Positions 11,942 through 24,500 of a DNA stretch of 64,000 nucleotides are shown here, in pieces (position 1 is the first letter of the stretch; each line of letters begins with the position of its first letter). A program made the translations under genes and the position numbers. This stretch comes from Dasyornis broadbenti (lineage: Eukaryota > Chordata > Aves > Passeriformes > Dasyornithidae). A model generated the notes under the pieces. The model was not told where the DNA came from. It saw nothing but the letters and a program-made list of their open reading frames with translations, and made no database searches. The stretch lies in NCBI GenBank assembly GCA_013397935.1, contig VZRN01000521.1:1044187-1108186 (forward strand), written 5' to 3'.

Positions 11942-14110
11942 TGCACACAGGGCACAGAATCACTTAGGCTGGAAACACAGAATCAATTAGGTTGGAAAAG
12001 ACCTCTGAGATCATCAGGTCCAACATCAAACACCACCTGGACATGTCAACTGGACCATGGCACCAAGTGCCATTTCCAGTCTTTCCTTAAACGTCAAGGG
12101 ATGGTGACTCCACCACTTCCCTGGGCAGTTCATTCCAATATCTAGTCATGCTTTCTGTGAAGAAATTTTTGCTGATACACAACCTAAACCACCCCAGCAC
12201 AGTTTAAGACTATGTCCTCTGATTCTCTCATTGTAGCCTGGGAGCAGAGCCTGACCCCCACCTGGCTGCACCCTCCTGTCATGGAGCTGTAGAGAGTGGA
12301 AAGGTCACCCCTGAGCCTCCTCCAGGCTAAACTCCCTCAGCTGCTGCTTATCAGACTTGTGCTCCAGTCCCACACTGAGGAACCCCCACAATCTGGTGGT
12401 GGCTCTGCACCCCAGCAGTGGGGTCATCATGGGGCCATGCCTAGGAATCCCCTGGTGGGAAGGTGGGCACCTGGGCCTGGCCTCCCATGCCAGGTTTGGC
12501 AGCACCGGGCAGAAGACCCTGCAGAGTGATGGGTGTGCTGGGATCTGCTGTGCCCAGGCGCTGGCTGGTTGCCAATACACGTTGGATTCATGAATAAAAT
12601 CACACCAATGCACAGGGGTTTGATAGGCGGAACAGCCTGGTAGCAAACAATGGCAGCATTTCGTGGGTAGCATTGGCGACAGCTTTGGAAATACCTAACA
12701 GGGGTCTCTTTTCTATCACAGGTGTTCTGTTTCCAGACTCTTTGCCATACACAGAGCATTACAGAAAACACAGGCTGTGGCTGGAAGCATCTCAAGAAGG
12801 CGAAGGAACAGGAGTGCAGTGTTCCCATCCTTTGGAGGGCAGCAGAGTATATGTGAGCCAGTCCATTCTGACTGCTACTCTGACAGAGCGATCAAAACAA
12901 CAACAACAATAATAATAATAAAAGCAAAAATAGGCCAGACCAGCTCAGGCCATGTGCTGGTGTAACCACTGGTCACAAATTAGAGTTGCAGAACACTTTC
13001 CCATAGCCCCAGAGGCTAATGTGGTCACCAGAGCAATACGGGCTTTCTGCTTTTTGTCTGCAGAGAGCTGTACAGCTCTAATTTGATTGTCATGCAGAGG
13101 AAGACTGAAGCCAACAAAAAGCAGGGACAAATAGAAGGGTTGAAACAGGACAGTGTTAGGAAGGGATGTAGATGACCTTCAGATGCAGCAGCAAGTGCAG
13201 ATTGTAAGGTAACTGCTGAGAAGAATATCAACTTAAAAAACAATCTTTCTGAGCCATGACATGGTCCTAAAATTCCTTTTCAAAGAAACACAGTAAAGAA
13301 AAAGGATAAATAAAAAGCTAAAGGTTGTATGAACTAGGGGCTTAAGTAGTAACTGATTATCAGACAAGGGAGGGAGCTAACCTTCCCTGGGAAACTACTG
13401 TTTTTCTGGCTTTTTAAAGCATTAGTAAAGCAAAGGAGGGAGACAGGGCTAATTAACTCCTACGAACTTTAAAACTCCTGCAATTGGCCCCCAAAATCAC
13501 AAAGCTGGCTTGAAATGATGTACTTACAATACATTACAAATGTAATGGGTTCTTTCAATTTGCTTTATGTCTATGAGACCACGAAGACTGGTAACATTTT
13601 TCTCCTTTATAGGCTGGAATTTTCCTTCGACTAGTATGTAGTTAGGAAAGAAAAAGGAAAGTCATGAAAATATAAAAATCTATGTCCATTACAACTCATC
13701 TTTGATCACTTGAACCTCAATGAAATACTTTGCAAAGGCACTGCTTCCCAAAACCTAATTGTGATGCAAATTCACTCAGTTACCTAGACAGAGCTGGCGT
13801 CCCCTGTGACATTTGGATAACCAATCTTCTAAACACCAATCAGGTTTAAAAAGAGTCCCAAGAGGGGTGCCATCTAAAACAGAATCCTTCAGATTTTCAG
13901 ATTTTGTGCTTGCAAATCTCTAGCAGATTCAACTCAGGCTTGGTTTTCCCTTTGCCTACTTTATTTTGATCCGTGAAGGTAAGTGAGCTCTGGCTCTTCG
14001 TGCAGCTGCTTTCAACAATCCTGTCTTGATTTTTCTATTTCATTGATCTTGATCCCACGAAGCTAAAGAGCTTCCTCCTTTTTTTAGATAGCCATGTGAT
14101 TCATGTCGCT
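11942..14110. repeat. 2,169-bp direct duplication, copy 2 (probable assembly artefact)
   Basis: This is the second copy of 9772-11940. Unique sequence resumes at 14111. The base at 11941 is N, exactly at the junction. If the duplication is an artefact, the CCDC93-INSIG2 interval is about 2.2 kb shorter than it appears. Confidence 0.97.
11953..12375 (-). mobile_element. CR1 LINE, 5'-truncated 3' end (in copy 2)
   Basis: This copy looks identical to the CR1 at 9783-10205 because it lies in the duplicated block. It is unlikely to be an independent insertion. Confidence 0.93.
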
Positions 14111-17100
14111 GCTCAGCCTGGATTTGTGACATCAAACTCAGTCACCACTGAAAATGTAGCAATAGGTCTCACTGTATCTTTTTAGCACATATTTGTTTCT
14201 ACTTGTAATAAGCACGTGAGATGGAGTTGTAACAGCAACAGCAAGGTCTCCACTCTTTGTAGAGCAGACACAGTCACGTAAACACTAACTTAAGTAATTA
14301 TCCAATGGTCTCTATAATGAGCATTCTGCATGATAGATAAAGTAAAGTAAGTATAACTTCCTGTGCAATGGTCCTTTGTACAGCATCTTCTTGTTAGGGT
14401 ACAACGTTCTTTTATGGATACCATAAACCAAAGTGTCATGGACAGATCTTGGAGTAAATGGAAAGGATCTCAGTGGTTGCATTGGGCTATGGACTTCGGT
14501 ACTGCCATGACTGCATCTTCCCAGTTGGATTCCTGCTTATAGGAGAAGCTGAAGCCACCTGTAGGGAGCTAAAACCAAGCCTTCCAAACTCACGATCAGG
14601 TTTTACGTTGTTTTCTGTGGCTCATCTCTTGGGTGAGCTCTGCATTTTGTTGCCTGGCAGCCCCAGCACAGAGATGCCTCCATCCTGATCCCTAATGAAA
14701 TGATTCCTGCAATGAAGGTTTTATCCAGGTTTCTGGAATCAGCAATATTGTTGGCCACAGCACTAGTATCTTCCTCTGTCTGCATTTGCTCTTCCTTTCA
14801 TTTGTTGTCTTGGTTGTATCCCATCTCCTTACAGTTACTCAGTTCCCCTTCATCTATTTCATAAGATGTAGTAGGCAATTGCAAATTCAGTGGGCAATTG
14901 CAAATTCAGTGGGCAATTGCAAATTCCCAATTATTGTCAGTGGAAGTGAGATTGTGCACTGTGAAATGAAAAAGTCACAGACTGTTACAGTAGCCACTGT
15001 ATTAGGGGCTGCAGCAGACCATTGCATCCCATCAAACTAGCTGATATCCTTTGCAAGGTATTGTGCCCTTTCAGCACTCAGATGTAACAGTAAATAATGA
15101 TGTTTTAAACATTCTCACTATCGTACCCATGGGTGACATTTAGAAGGTCCAGTCTAGCCAAGGTTTTGTTCAGTCTCTCCTCTGAACAATTACTATTTTC
15201 AGCACTTAATGATTTAAAACATACAGGCAGACAAGAAGACATTTTTTCCTTGAAACTTATGTTTGTGACATTTTTAATATTGTTTTGTGAGATTGGCAAT
15301 ATGAACACAAACATTTTTAGCTCACTTACCAAACTGTTAGCTCATCCCAACCAAACCCAAGGCAAATAAAGGTGGGAGTAATGGCTGTGGAAAGAGAAGA
15401 AACTCCTGATCATGGTCACCTTCTTGATGATGTAGTTAGCAAAGGGCCACACAGTAGCTCCTTTCTTAAGCAGGTGGAAGAGGAAAGACTTTATGGTCTG
15501 TGGCATTTGTAGAGGAAGAGGTAGTCTGATAGTGAAAATACTGAGGTTCTGGTAGGGAAAAAAATCACCGCTCCCTCACAGTCTACATGACAGAAGTTGA
15601 CAGAATTGGTGGCTGGTCCTCTCTACAATGTCATCTGTGCCACGTCTAGAAGTCTGCCTAGAGAGTAATGAGAATATTATAATTAAGTACGTGATGACTA
15701 CTAAAGTTTTTACCAGCCTTCTCTTTCTGCAGTGTCATGATTTTGATCACATGACACAAAGACTGTGGTCAGGATATTCAAGTAGCCAATCATTTTGGGT
15801 ATTTCAATTCTTGAGAGGCTTGATTTTCAGAGAGTGCTACTGTGCCCTCTTTGAAAATTGGGCTGCTGAGGAGTTTTTCAGTTTCTATGTGGGTACACAT
15901 TGCAAAGTCCAGGCAAGGACAGGCACATCATGCCTTGACACAGAGTAGTCACCCATAGAGAGGTTTGTTTGGGACAGTGCCTTTACACATCTTCTCTTCT
16001 GAAAGTCTCAGGTCATCTGTAGCTGTTATGCTCAAAAGAAATTAATCTCTGGGAGAATGAAGTGGGTCTTTCTAACTCACGTATCATCCATGGAACAACT
16101 AATTAAGTCTGATTCACTGAGCCTTGACCTGAGAAGGAACAAACAAAATGAGAACCTTTGCACTGTAAGTGCATCACAGGGTCCTTGATTTGGGCCAGGA
16201 TATTAAATTTCAGATCACAGCTCTGTGATGCTCACACAGTGAAGAAATGTTTTGCTTCATTTTTATATTTAGACTGAGCTAATCTGATATGGAATTGTTG
16301 GAAAACAAAAAGGCCAGGAACTTATAATATATTTGTGAAAGATAAAACTTCTCCAAACAGAATCACTAGTAAGATTTATTTGATGTTCAAAGAACAAAAG
16401 ACTACACGTCGTTGGATTAGTGACATAGAAATCCTTACAAAGGGGCAGAGAGGTGTGTATTTTCGCTGTGTCATTTTTAGGCAAAATATATGGATTTAGA
16501 CTTTACCTTCTACAAGCCATAATACTATGACACATCTTTCACTTAAAGTAGTTGTAAGAATGAAGAGTTAATTTCCCAATGGAGTGAGATAGTCTGAAAC
16601 AGCAACAGACTTCTTACAGGTACACCTCACTCCCAAGAGAATGATGATCTAAGATGGAGGAGTTTTTTTAGCTTTTCTTCTTCCATGTTGATTTTTGGAA
16701 AGAGAATTGAAAAGGCAGAGAAGTGGTAAGAAGAGCAATATCAGAGTTGTAGAGGTAAAAAAGATAGAAAGGTAGAGATTCAAGGTGAGCACAGGAAGTA
16801 TAACCTTGAACAGATCTAAGCAAAAAGGAAAATATCCTGCAGGGAAAAAAATTAAAAAAGGCTGTGTAGTGTCTGGGTAGACATCCAGTTTAATTTGAGT
16901 AATTTATACAAGGGTGCATTCTGAAATGAAACAGTCCCACCAAGCAATGTTTCTTAGGAATTTTAGCCTGATTGCAATTTAACTATAAATAAAAAGTAAA
17001 CTTTGCTACCATTCACTACTACTCCCTCCATCTTCAGACTCCTTCTAGGCAGGGGATTCTGGCATAATCCAAAACTGCCAGTAGAACCACGTGTCTTTTT

Positions 17101-20100
17101 AAGACTCAAATCTTGCTTACACGCAAGCAGACACTTTGACAAATGGTGAAAGAGCACCCTCTGGTGACACCAGGCACGTCGCTGTATTCTGCTGCCAGTA
17201 GGAAATACATTCCTGGAGTACCCGCTGTGCTCTGGAAAGCCACCTCAATGTGGTTAGATGTGTTTTAATTAATTATTCAGTTATACATAAGCAGAACAAG
17301 AGTGAGCTCCCTGAAAACAAATCATGGCCGACAGTGAGCTTATTTCTCCTGTCCCTTAAATCACTGAGTTCTTGTAATTTGAATCAAATATTTTCTGAAT
17401 TGTTCTGAGACATTTTTTAGGAGGCTTTGGAGCAGGTTTTATGGGCACCATGAAATGCAGTCCCAAGTTTTATTGCACTGGACAGTTCAAGGCTTTTCAG
17501 TGTGTGATCCAAGTATTTTCTTATAGCATTCAAGAAACATAGCTGAGCTGTCTTTTCAAAGATTTTCTTTTTCCACAGAAGCAATTATTAAGAAAAATGA
17601 ATTACCTTTTGCCGTTCTAGCTATTCAAAGGTAAGGAAAAAGGATGAGTCTTAACCTAACTATTATTTGCAAATCATAACTAATTTCCACACAAATTGAA
17701 CCCAAATATGCTAACAAATAGAATACATGATTTTTCTGAATAGGTTCTTCTTCACAATGATGATGACACCCATTTCATTAAAATTCAAGGGCAGGCTAAT
17801 GTGAGTTTCATTAGGAATTAATAAAAGCAGTTAGTATTTATAATAACTTTAGAAAACTCTTTCTGGAATTTTAATCTGCAAAGATCTTGTTTTCTAAGGC
17901 TGTGGTTAGTGCAGACTGACTCTCACACTTCAAAAGCTGTGCAAACCCCCTTAAACATCAGGGAACCTTGCTAAAAAGTAGGTAAAGGTCAAGAATGTTG
18001 AAACCATGCAAGTTCTTAACTGTGATGAGGGACTCAAGTATATAATTCATGAAAAAAATGGTCATATAATTACCAACTTATTTTAAAATTTTTCATATGA
18101 ACCTGGTCCACATAATATTGATTTAATAATTTATTTAATAAGATAACACAGCATTGCATCTCCAAAGTGTAAAGATAATATTCAGAATGTCACCTAGCAT
18201 AAAATGCAATAGCATGTCTGAATAAGTCAGCACAGAGCATATCATGATTACCTGAAAGAAAAGTGATATGTTGTGCTTCCTCCCAGCATCTCACAACAGT
18301 GGGCTGATAAATCTTCATTCAGCCTGTGATGCCACCTAGAAGTGTTGAGTTTTTTTCAATATTGAACGTGCTGTGGCAGAAACACCCAGCTGGTAATTCT
18401 ACTGCTTCGTGCAGCAAGGAATATTCAGGAAGGTTGTAATGGTTGATGATCTGGAGCAAAATCACTCATATTAAGTGGTAACTTAGAAAACAAGTCCATT
18501 GTTGCCCAAAAGAATGAGGGACGATAAAGTAACATCTCCAAAAACTTTAGCTTTCAATTTGTATGATTTCTAATACTTCTTAGAGTGCAAGAAGTTTAAA
18601 AAAAAAAACAAAACAAGATGCAGGTTCCAGCTCAGTTGTTGAGAAGTCTGTTAGGGATGCACACTAAATGTTCAACAAATTCAGGCACTCAGCAACTTGG
18701 AAGAAGCCACCTTGTGCAGAGACAATAAGCAGCATACACTGATTCATGGCAGCTTTCTGTCCTTTCCAAGAGCAAGACCAGGTGCCCATTGTGGCCAGAA
18801 AGATTTGTATTGAGTCAGCTTTGGTGGAGGTTCTTGCTTTTAGATTCATATATCTGCATCCACTCTTGCCAAGGATGTAATGTCACTTACCAGAGATGGA
18901 AAATTCCACCATCAGCTGTCAGTGTTACCTGTTTTTTGTTCCTTCAAAAGTGCTACCACAAAGGAATCAATTGACCTGAGCTTCGGTCTCCCTGAAGCTG
19001 TTCTGTTGCTAGTAAAAGCATGGGTCATTTAAAAAAGAAACCTCCACTTGGGTTTATTATCATTAATGTTATTAAACAATGAACATTAAAAATTCAGGCT
19101 CCATAAATAATGTAATCAACTTAAATCAGGTCATTTAATATAACAAAATCATATATCAATATGAAGGGTTTGCTATCTGATTTTTCGGGACTTTGCAGCC
19201 TTGGAGATATTTTTTTTCCCCAGCAACCACAAAATTAAGAAAACCTTTGTTTCTTAATTAAAATAGAGACTTTCACCTAATCCCTTGATTCTGGGACCTG
19301 GGCTATAAACAAATATCAAATATTGCAAGGCTCATAGTAAAAATAAGGATAATTGTCAATGCCTTATTATGCAACTTCACATCCTTTATGCAGGGCCACT
19401 CAAGAAAAAGATTTACCTCTAAGATTGTCAACATTTTTCTTATCAATCATCTCAAAAGCAGCAGTATGGCTGACTCCAGTGACTACATTGGATTTTTTTA
19501 CAGTTCAAAGCTAATGAAGTCTTTTGTTGTAGAATTCTCCTAGCAATTTCTCCACTGTCTCCAGTAGTTCATATCCTTGTGATTTTGAAAGGCTGGAAGC
19601 AATATGTTTGGAGTTATACTGCTTATCCCCAAAGCATGCCCTCTTATCAGGGACTATGCCTTCTAAAAACAGAAGGTGGAAAAGGATGCCTTGTAACTTC
19701 CATGACTTTTGAAATTAGGAGGAAAGTTCCTACAGGTACACAAACACCTGGGATATGCCATATGCTGTCCAGTGTAGTTTGTTTGGAATGGCTAATAAAA
19801 TCACAGCTCACTTGCAAAGCAAGTGTTAAAAACTCCAGCAAGCTCTGCTTTGCATTGCTACTGCCTTCTTTCTTGGGATCCATGTTAGTTTATTTACTGT
19901 AAAAAATAGATGTGGAGCTACATCCTATCTCCTCTGTCTCTGTGGAAGGAAAATAACCTCTTCCAGCTTCCCATCTCTAGGCCTTGCTCTGACAACTTAC
20001 CATACCCCAGGCTGTGATGCCCTGTAGTTGTAGAGATGTGTTGCTTCTCTTATTCAGACTTCTTGTAAACTAAAAAGCCATGCTATGAAACTCTTCATGT

Positions 20101-23100
20101 CCTACAGATGGGCTCAGCAGAATTTACTTCCTTCCACTTTGGGAAGCCTGGGGCTGGTAGGAAGCTGAGCAGTGAGCATGGAGCAATGCCATAACTGGAG
20201 CCATGTGGAGCAAAAATTACTGAATCCAAGAACTGCTTCTAGGGAGGAGATGCAGTTGCCCCCATTAATTCAGGGACTGTAACTTCCACCAAGGAAATAA
20301 TTAACCTTTTACTTGTCTACTGTTCTACTGAGCTTAAAGCCACTTCTCTGTCTTCATCTCTTCTGGTGAAACTGTCTCCCAGTACCCTTTCTACTACAGA
20401 TTTAAAGAAAAATCTGACAATGCATTTTCTTTTTTGTCAGTCTTTGCTTCCCTAACTGGCTGCCTTCTAGTCAATCCATCTACTATACTCTTCCCTTTGT
20501 ATAGCCAAAAAAATCCTGCAATTTTTTGGTTTAGAAAGTAGGATGAATTGAGTGCTTATGCTCTATCAGAACATCACATCAGGATTTGCCTGCCTTTATT
20601 TCTGGAAGTGTGTATGAAGTGAAGCAGCATGTTTCACAGTGGCTCAGAGAAAACAGGTCTGTGCAGGTCTGTGAGAGACAGAAAAGCCAAGACTGCTTTC
20701 AGGAAGACAAAGTAACCTGGGAGTTCCAAAGTGACAAGTCATGCTGTGGCTCCCGTGCCATGCAGTAAGTCAGAACTACCAAGTAATTTTCCATGAACTT
20801 GCCAACAGGCAGAATTTCAAATGTTGAGCCAGTTCTGAAGAGATTTTAGTTTATGAGAGTCTGCCTCCACACATGCTGGGTGGTTGTGCAGAAGAGTGGA
20901 TGTTCTAAGGAGAGCATCCACTTGTTCCATAGGAGAGCCTGAGGAGACAAAGAAATGTAGGGTGAAAGGATTAGTCAGAAAAAGTATTTTAAACATTTTA
21001 TGAAGAAATAAAACATAAAGAAAAAAAGCAACATCTCTGGCCTTTGGCCATGGTTAACTCTAGCCCAACTTTTTTCCAAAGTGTTTTACTTAACTCTTTC
21101 ATTTTCAGTCTTTTGTTCCGGGTCTCATACTGAGGTTTTTCAGGAGATCTGGACATGAGTTTGACTGTTACTACATTCTGCCCACAAGAAGACACTTCTG
21201 TGCTAACAGGTTTCAAAATGCTGGACAAGACCTTTTCACATACGTCTTGTTGCCCTGGGGGATGTTGTTCTACTAAAGAACTGGCACATTGGTGTTCCGT
21301 TCTGATGCTTCTTCACTGAACTCCATATCAAATTCCCTCCACTTATACGTCCGAATAAGACTTTTCTAACTGCGAGATCTGCACTTAACACAGAATCTGA
21401 AAACTGAGTGACATCTTTTCTGCCTTCTGATTTGTCTGCCTTTCTCTAGTTCATAACTTAGCTTTGATAGCAACGGATATTCTGAGATCAGGACCAAAAT
21501 GCAATTTTATTGTTAGGGCATAAGAGGACAGAAACTGTATCTTGCTTTTTCTACAGCTGCACTGATTATCAGCCCTTTTGGTAATTAAAAAAAATAAATC
21601 AGACAAGCAAGGAGATTGAAAGTATCGCCATGAGGAAAGAGTTAATACCAGAGTAGTAAACTGCCACTGACAAGAGCCTATTCTGGACATTGCAGAGTAA
21701 AAATACATTATTTGTAATAAACGTATATAATTGTAATATAATTTGCCTTTCAAGGCCATCAGCAATATTTACGTTAATCTTCAAATATCGCTTTATCTTC
21801 CACAGTAATTTTGCTAGCAGTCTCAGCCAAAGCCTGCTGTGGTCAAAGGAAAGTTTTCTGTTGTTTTATATTGAATCAAGCCAAAGAATTAAGTCATTGA
21901 GTCAAAGCTGGATACACATACATAGGAAATAATAGAAAATGTCATGCTTTTACAGACTTCCTATCTCTAACTACACCCATCAGTAGCAGAATATATTCCA
22001 CTTTTAACATCTTTTCCATAAGTAAACTATTTTTTCAATTCACAGCCTACATATATATATTTCTGAGGGATTTTTTGAGGGGGTACCCTTCAGTTAGTTG
22101 ATTGTCTTTTTTTTTTTTTCCTGGATGCAACCCATTATCCACACTGAGTGTTATTTGTTAGATGCAGTGAAAATGTCAGTATCAAGTAACTAGACTGGAA
22201 GGAACTTCCTGACAGAGCAAATGACAAGAGCTGATGCTCTGGAACTCTCTGCCTGATAAACTGCTGGTGCCTCCATTGCACAAAATGAGAGATGTTCTAA
22301 TTACTGATTTCTTTTCAAGCCCTTATTCTATGTACTTTTGAGCTAGGTGGGAAATGTGGATTTGTTTTCCAGGATCTGTTTGAAGGAACACAGGGCAATA
22401 GTGCTGTGAAAAGGAACATGAGGAAGACTTTATCTTTTGAGCAAAAGGAGGAGGAAGATGCAGAAGGGAAACATACCCAAAGAATGATGGCATTACTTAG
22501 GTTGGTGTTGCTGGAGTCTTCACAAGGTGTGACAGGGATAAAACACTCCCTTGGGTGAGGATAAGGATGCACAGGACACAAACTTTATGAACAACTATTT
22601 CCCTCCTGTCCTTTTCTACATATTAAAATTGTGTAAGAGTTGGAAGTGCTTTGGTAAGCCGTACCTGGGCACATCACAGCTTTCCTATTTTCCAGGCCTG
22701 CAGGCCAGGTTCTCTTCCTTAACAGCAGATGGCAGTGAAGTTAAAGAAATGAGTGGAAATAAGTCAGAACATGTTTTGCCTGCTGGATGGTGGTGCTGCA
22801 GACAGCTCAGAGTGCTCTGTGCATATTCAGACAGTGCAAGGTTCATTTGCAATGCAGAGATCTCCTGTAGCACATTCAGGGGGCAGAAAATATTAATTCG
22901 TCCATAGCTGTTTGTAGTCCAAGTCGTGTTTATTTTGTTTGTGATGTCTTTGGTGACAGAAACAGTAGAACAAATAGAATCTGTTATCCTTTCTTTCTTA
23001 CATCCATCTTTCATACACTTAAAATCTATGCATAGCTGAATAGATAAGGATCAAGCTCAGTTTCAAGTGAGTAAACTTTTACTCTTTATTATGTGTCTTG

Positions 23101-24500
23101 TGCTTCCTCTGAGAGAATGAAGATACATCACCATGAGTTGCTTTAAAACTTTCATATTGCCAATTATTTTTTACTGCCAAAAAAATGTGTGAAAGGGTTA
23201 TTAAGGCCACAAGAACAGGGACTGAAACTAAACTTTTACAGTCTTGCCCTACACTTTAAATTAATCTCACTTCTGGTGGCAGGATGGGAGAGGGGGCTGT
23301 TTGTTTTCCAGTTTCCATCAGACAAATGATGGAGCTGCCAGTACAGATACTTAATTGTAACTTGTAAGTTCCTTGCCTAAAGTGAAAAAGGGATTAAAAG
23401 ATACTAGGGATATCTATGTAATGTCATAAATAGCTTAGTTCCCTGGCAGTGTCATGAAAAAAAACATGCTTGTGTGGTCTGTGATTTCCAGTCAGATGCT
23501 AGACCATCAAATAGTGCATCTATTTCACATATTTACTGCTCATTGCTCGATCCACCTCAGGAAACCCAGCAGGACTCTCCCTCTATCACATACTGAGGTA
23601 ATCACTCAATCCTGCACGATTATGCAAAGCACTGAGGAGTGCCTTGAATACAGCACTCAAGGCCCAGACCTTCATTTCAAAACCTGTTCAAGAAATAGCA
23701 AGCTCTGGGTGAAGACTCAGCTGTTATCAGTGCTGACCTGAGTGTCACTACTGCAACAGCAGGAGGAGAGGAACCAGAGGAACCTTTCTTGCCCCACTCT
23801 TTTGGACCATTAATGGTCTGCAACACAGACTTGGACTCTGCAGTCCTGTTCTTAAGAGAGGTGCCAAGCCAGTGGGACTGCTCAGAAAAGAGAGGGCTGC
23901 TCCCAGGGGTTTGATTTTCCTTATCATAGCATCCATAACTATATATTCTCTTTTCAAGCTCATATTTACACATCCTATAGTCTCAATATGCTTTTAATCT
24001 TCCTATTTTATTAAAACCTTTAGTTAAAAAATTCACATGACATCCCAGCAGACATATTTATAACAAGCAAGGGCACAGGTCTCAATCACTTGTGAAGAAG
24101 CAGCCCTTCTTAATCTGTCAGTCAATCCATGTACAAAATGCACGGAGCATCAATTTCTCTTTAGGTTATTCACTGTGACTTATGTATCTGCCAATAAATC
24201 TAAAATACAGGTCAAAGAATATGTAGCTCAAGTAAATCTATAAATGTAGCAGAAAAGCTTCACTAACTACCTCAGATTGCCAAAGCTGAGGTCATTTCCT
24301 TGTTGTGAAAAATACTGAGTCCATAAATTATTTTTATCACCTCTGAGGCAATGCAAACAGTTTCCCACAGATGCTGAAAGTAGGGTATGTTTTTTATTTA
24401 ATATCAGAACACCACTTTTACACAGCTCTTAAAATACGTGGTTCAAGGTTCTGCTTGTGCTTTAAGGCCCCAATTCAGCAACATATTAAAACAGATGCTT
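14111..24500. other. Intergenic DNA, AT-rich
   Basis: About 10 kb of intergenic sequence between the duplication and the central AT-rich block. I see a 19-bp tandem repeat at 14874-14926, A- or T-homopolymers near 18,600 and 22,110, and many short open frames with no recognisable protein. No CR1, LTR, tRNA or rRNA was recognised. Confidence 0.7.
14874..14926 (+). repeat. 19-bp tandem repeat, 2.8 copies
   Basis: The unit GGCAATTGCAAATTCAGTG occurs twice in full and a third time for 15 bases, with no mismatches. Each unit contains the palindrome GCAATTGC and an ATTGCAAAT segment that resembles C/EBP and octamer sites. Confidence 0.95.

Noticed and set aside
10126..13243. Pairs of identical 60-133-codon frames repeated 2,170 bp apart
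   Set aside because: They are the same CR1 and non-coding sequence seen twice because of the duplicated block. They are not paralogous genes.
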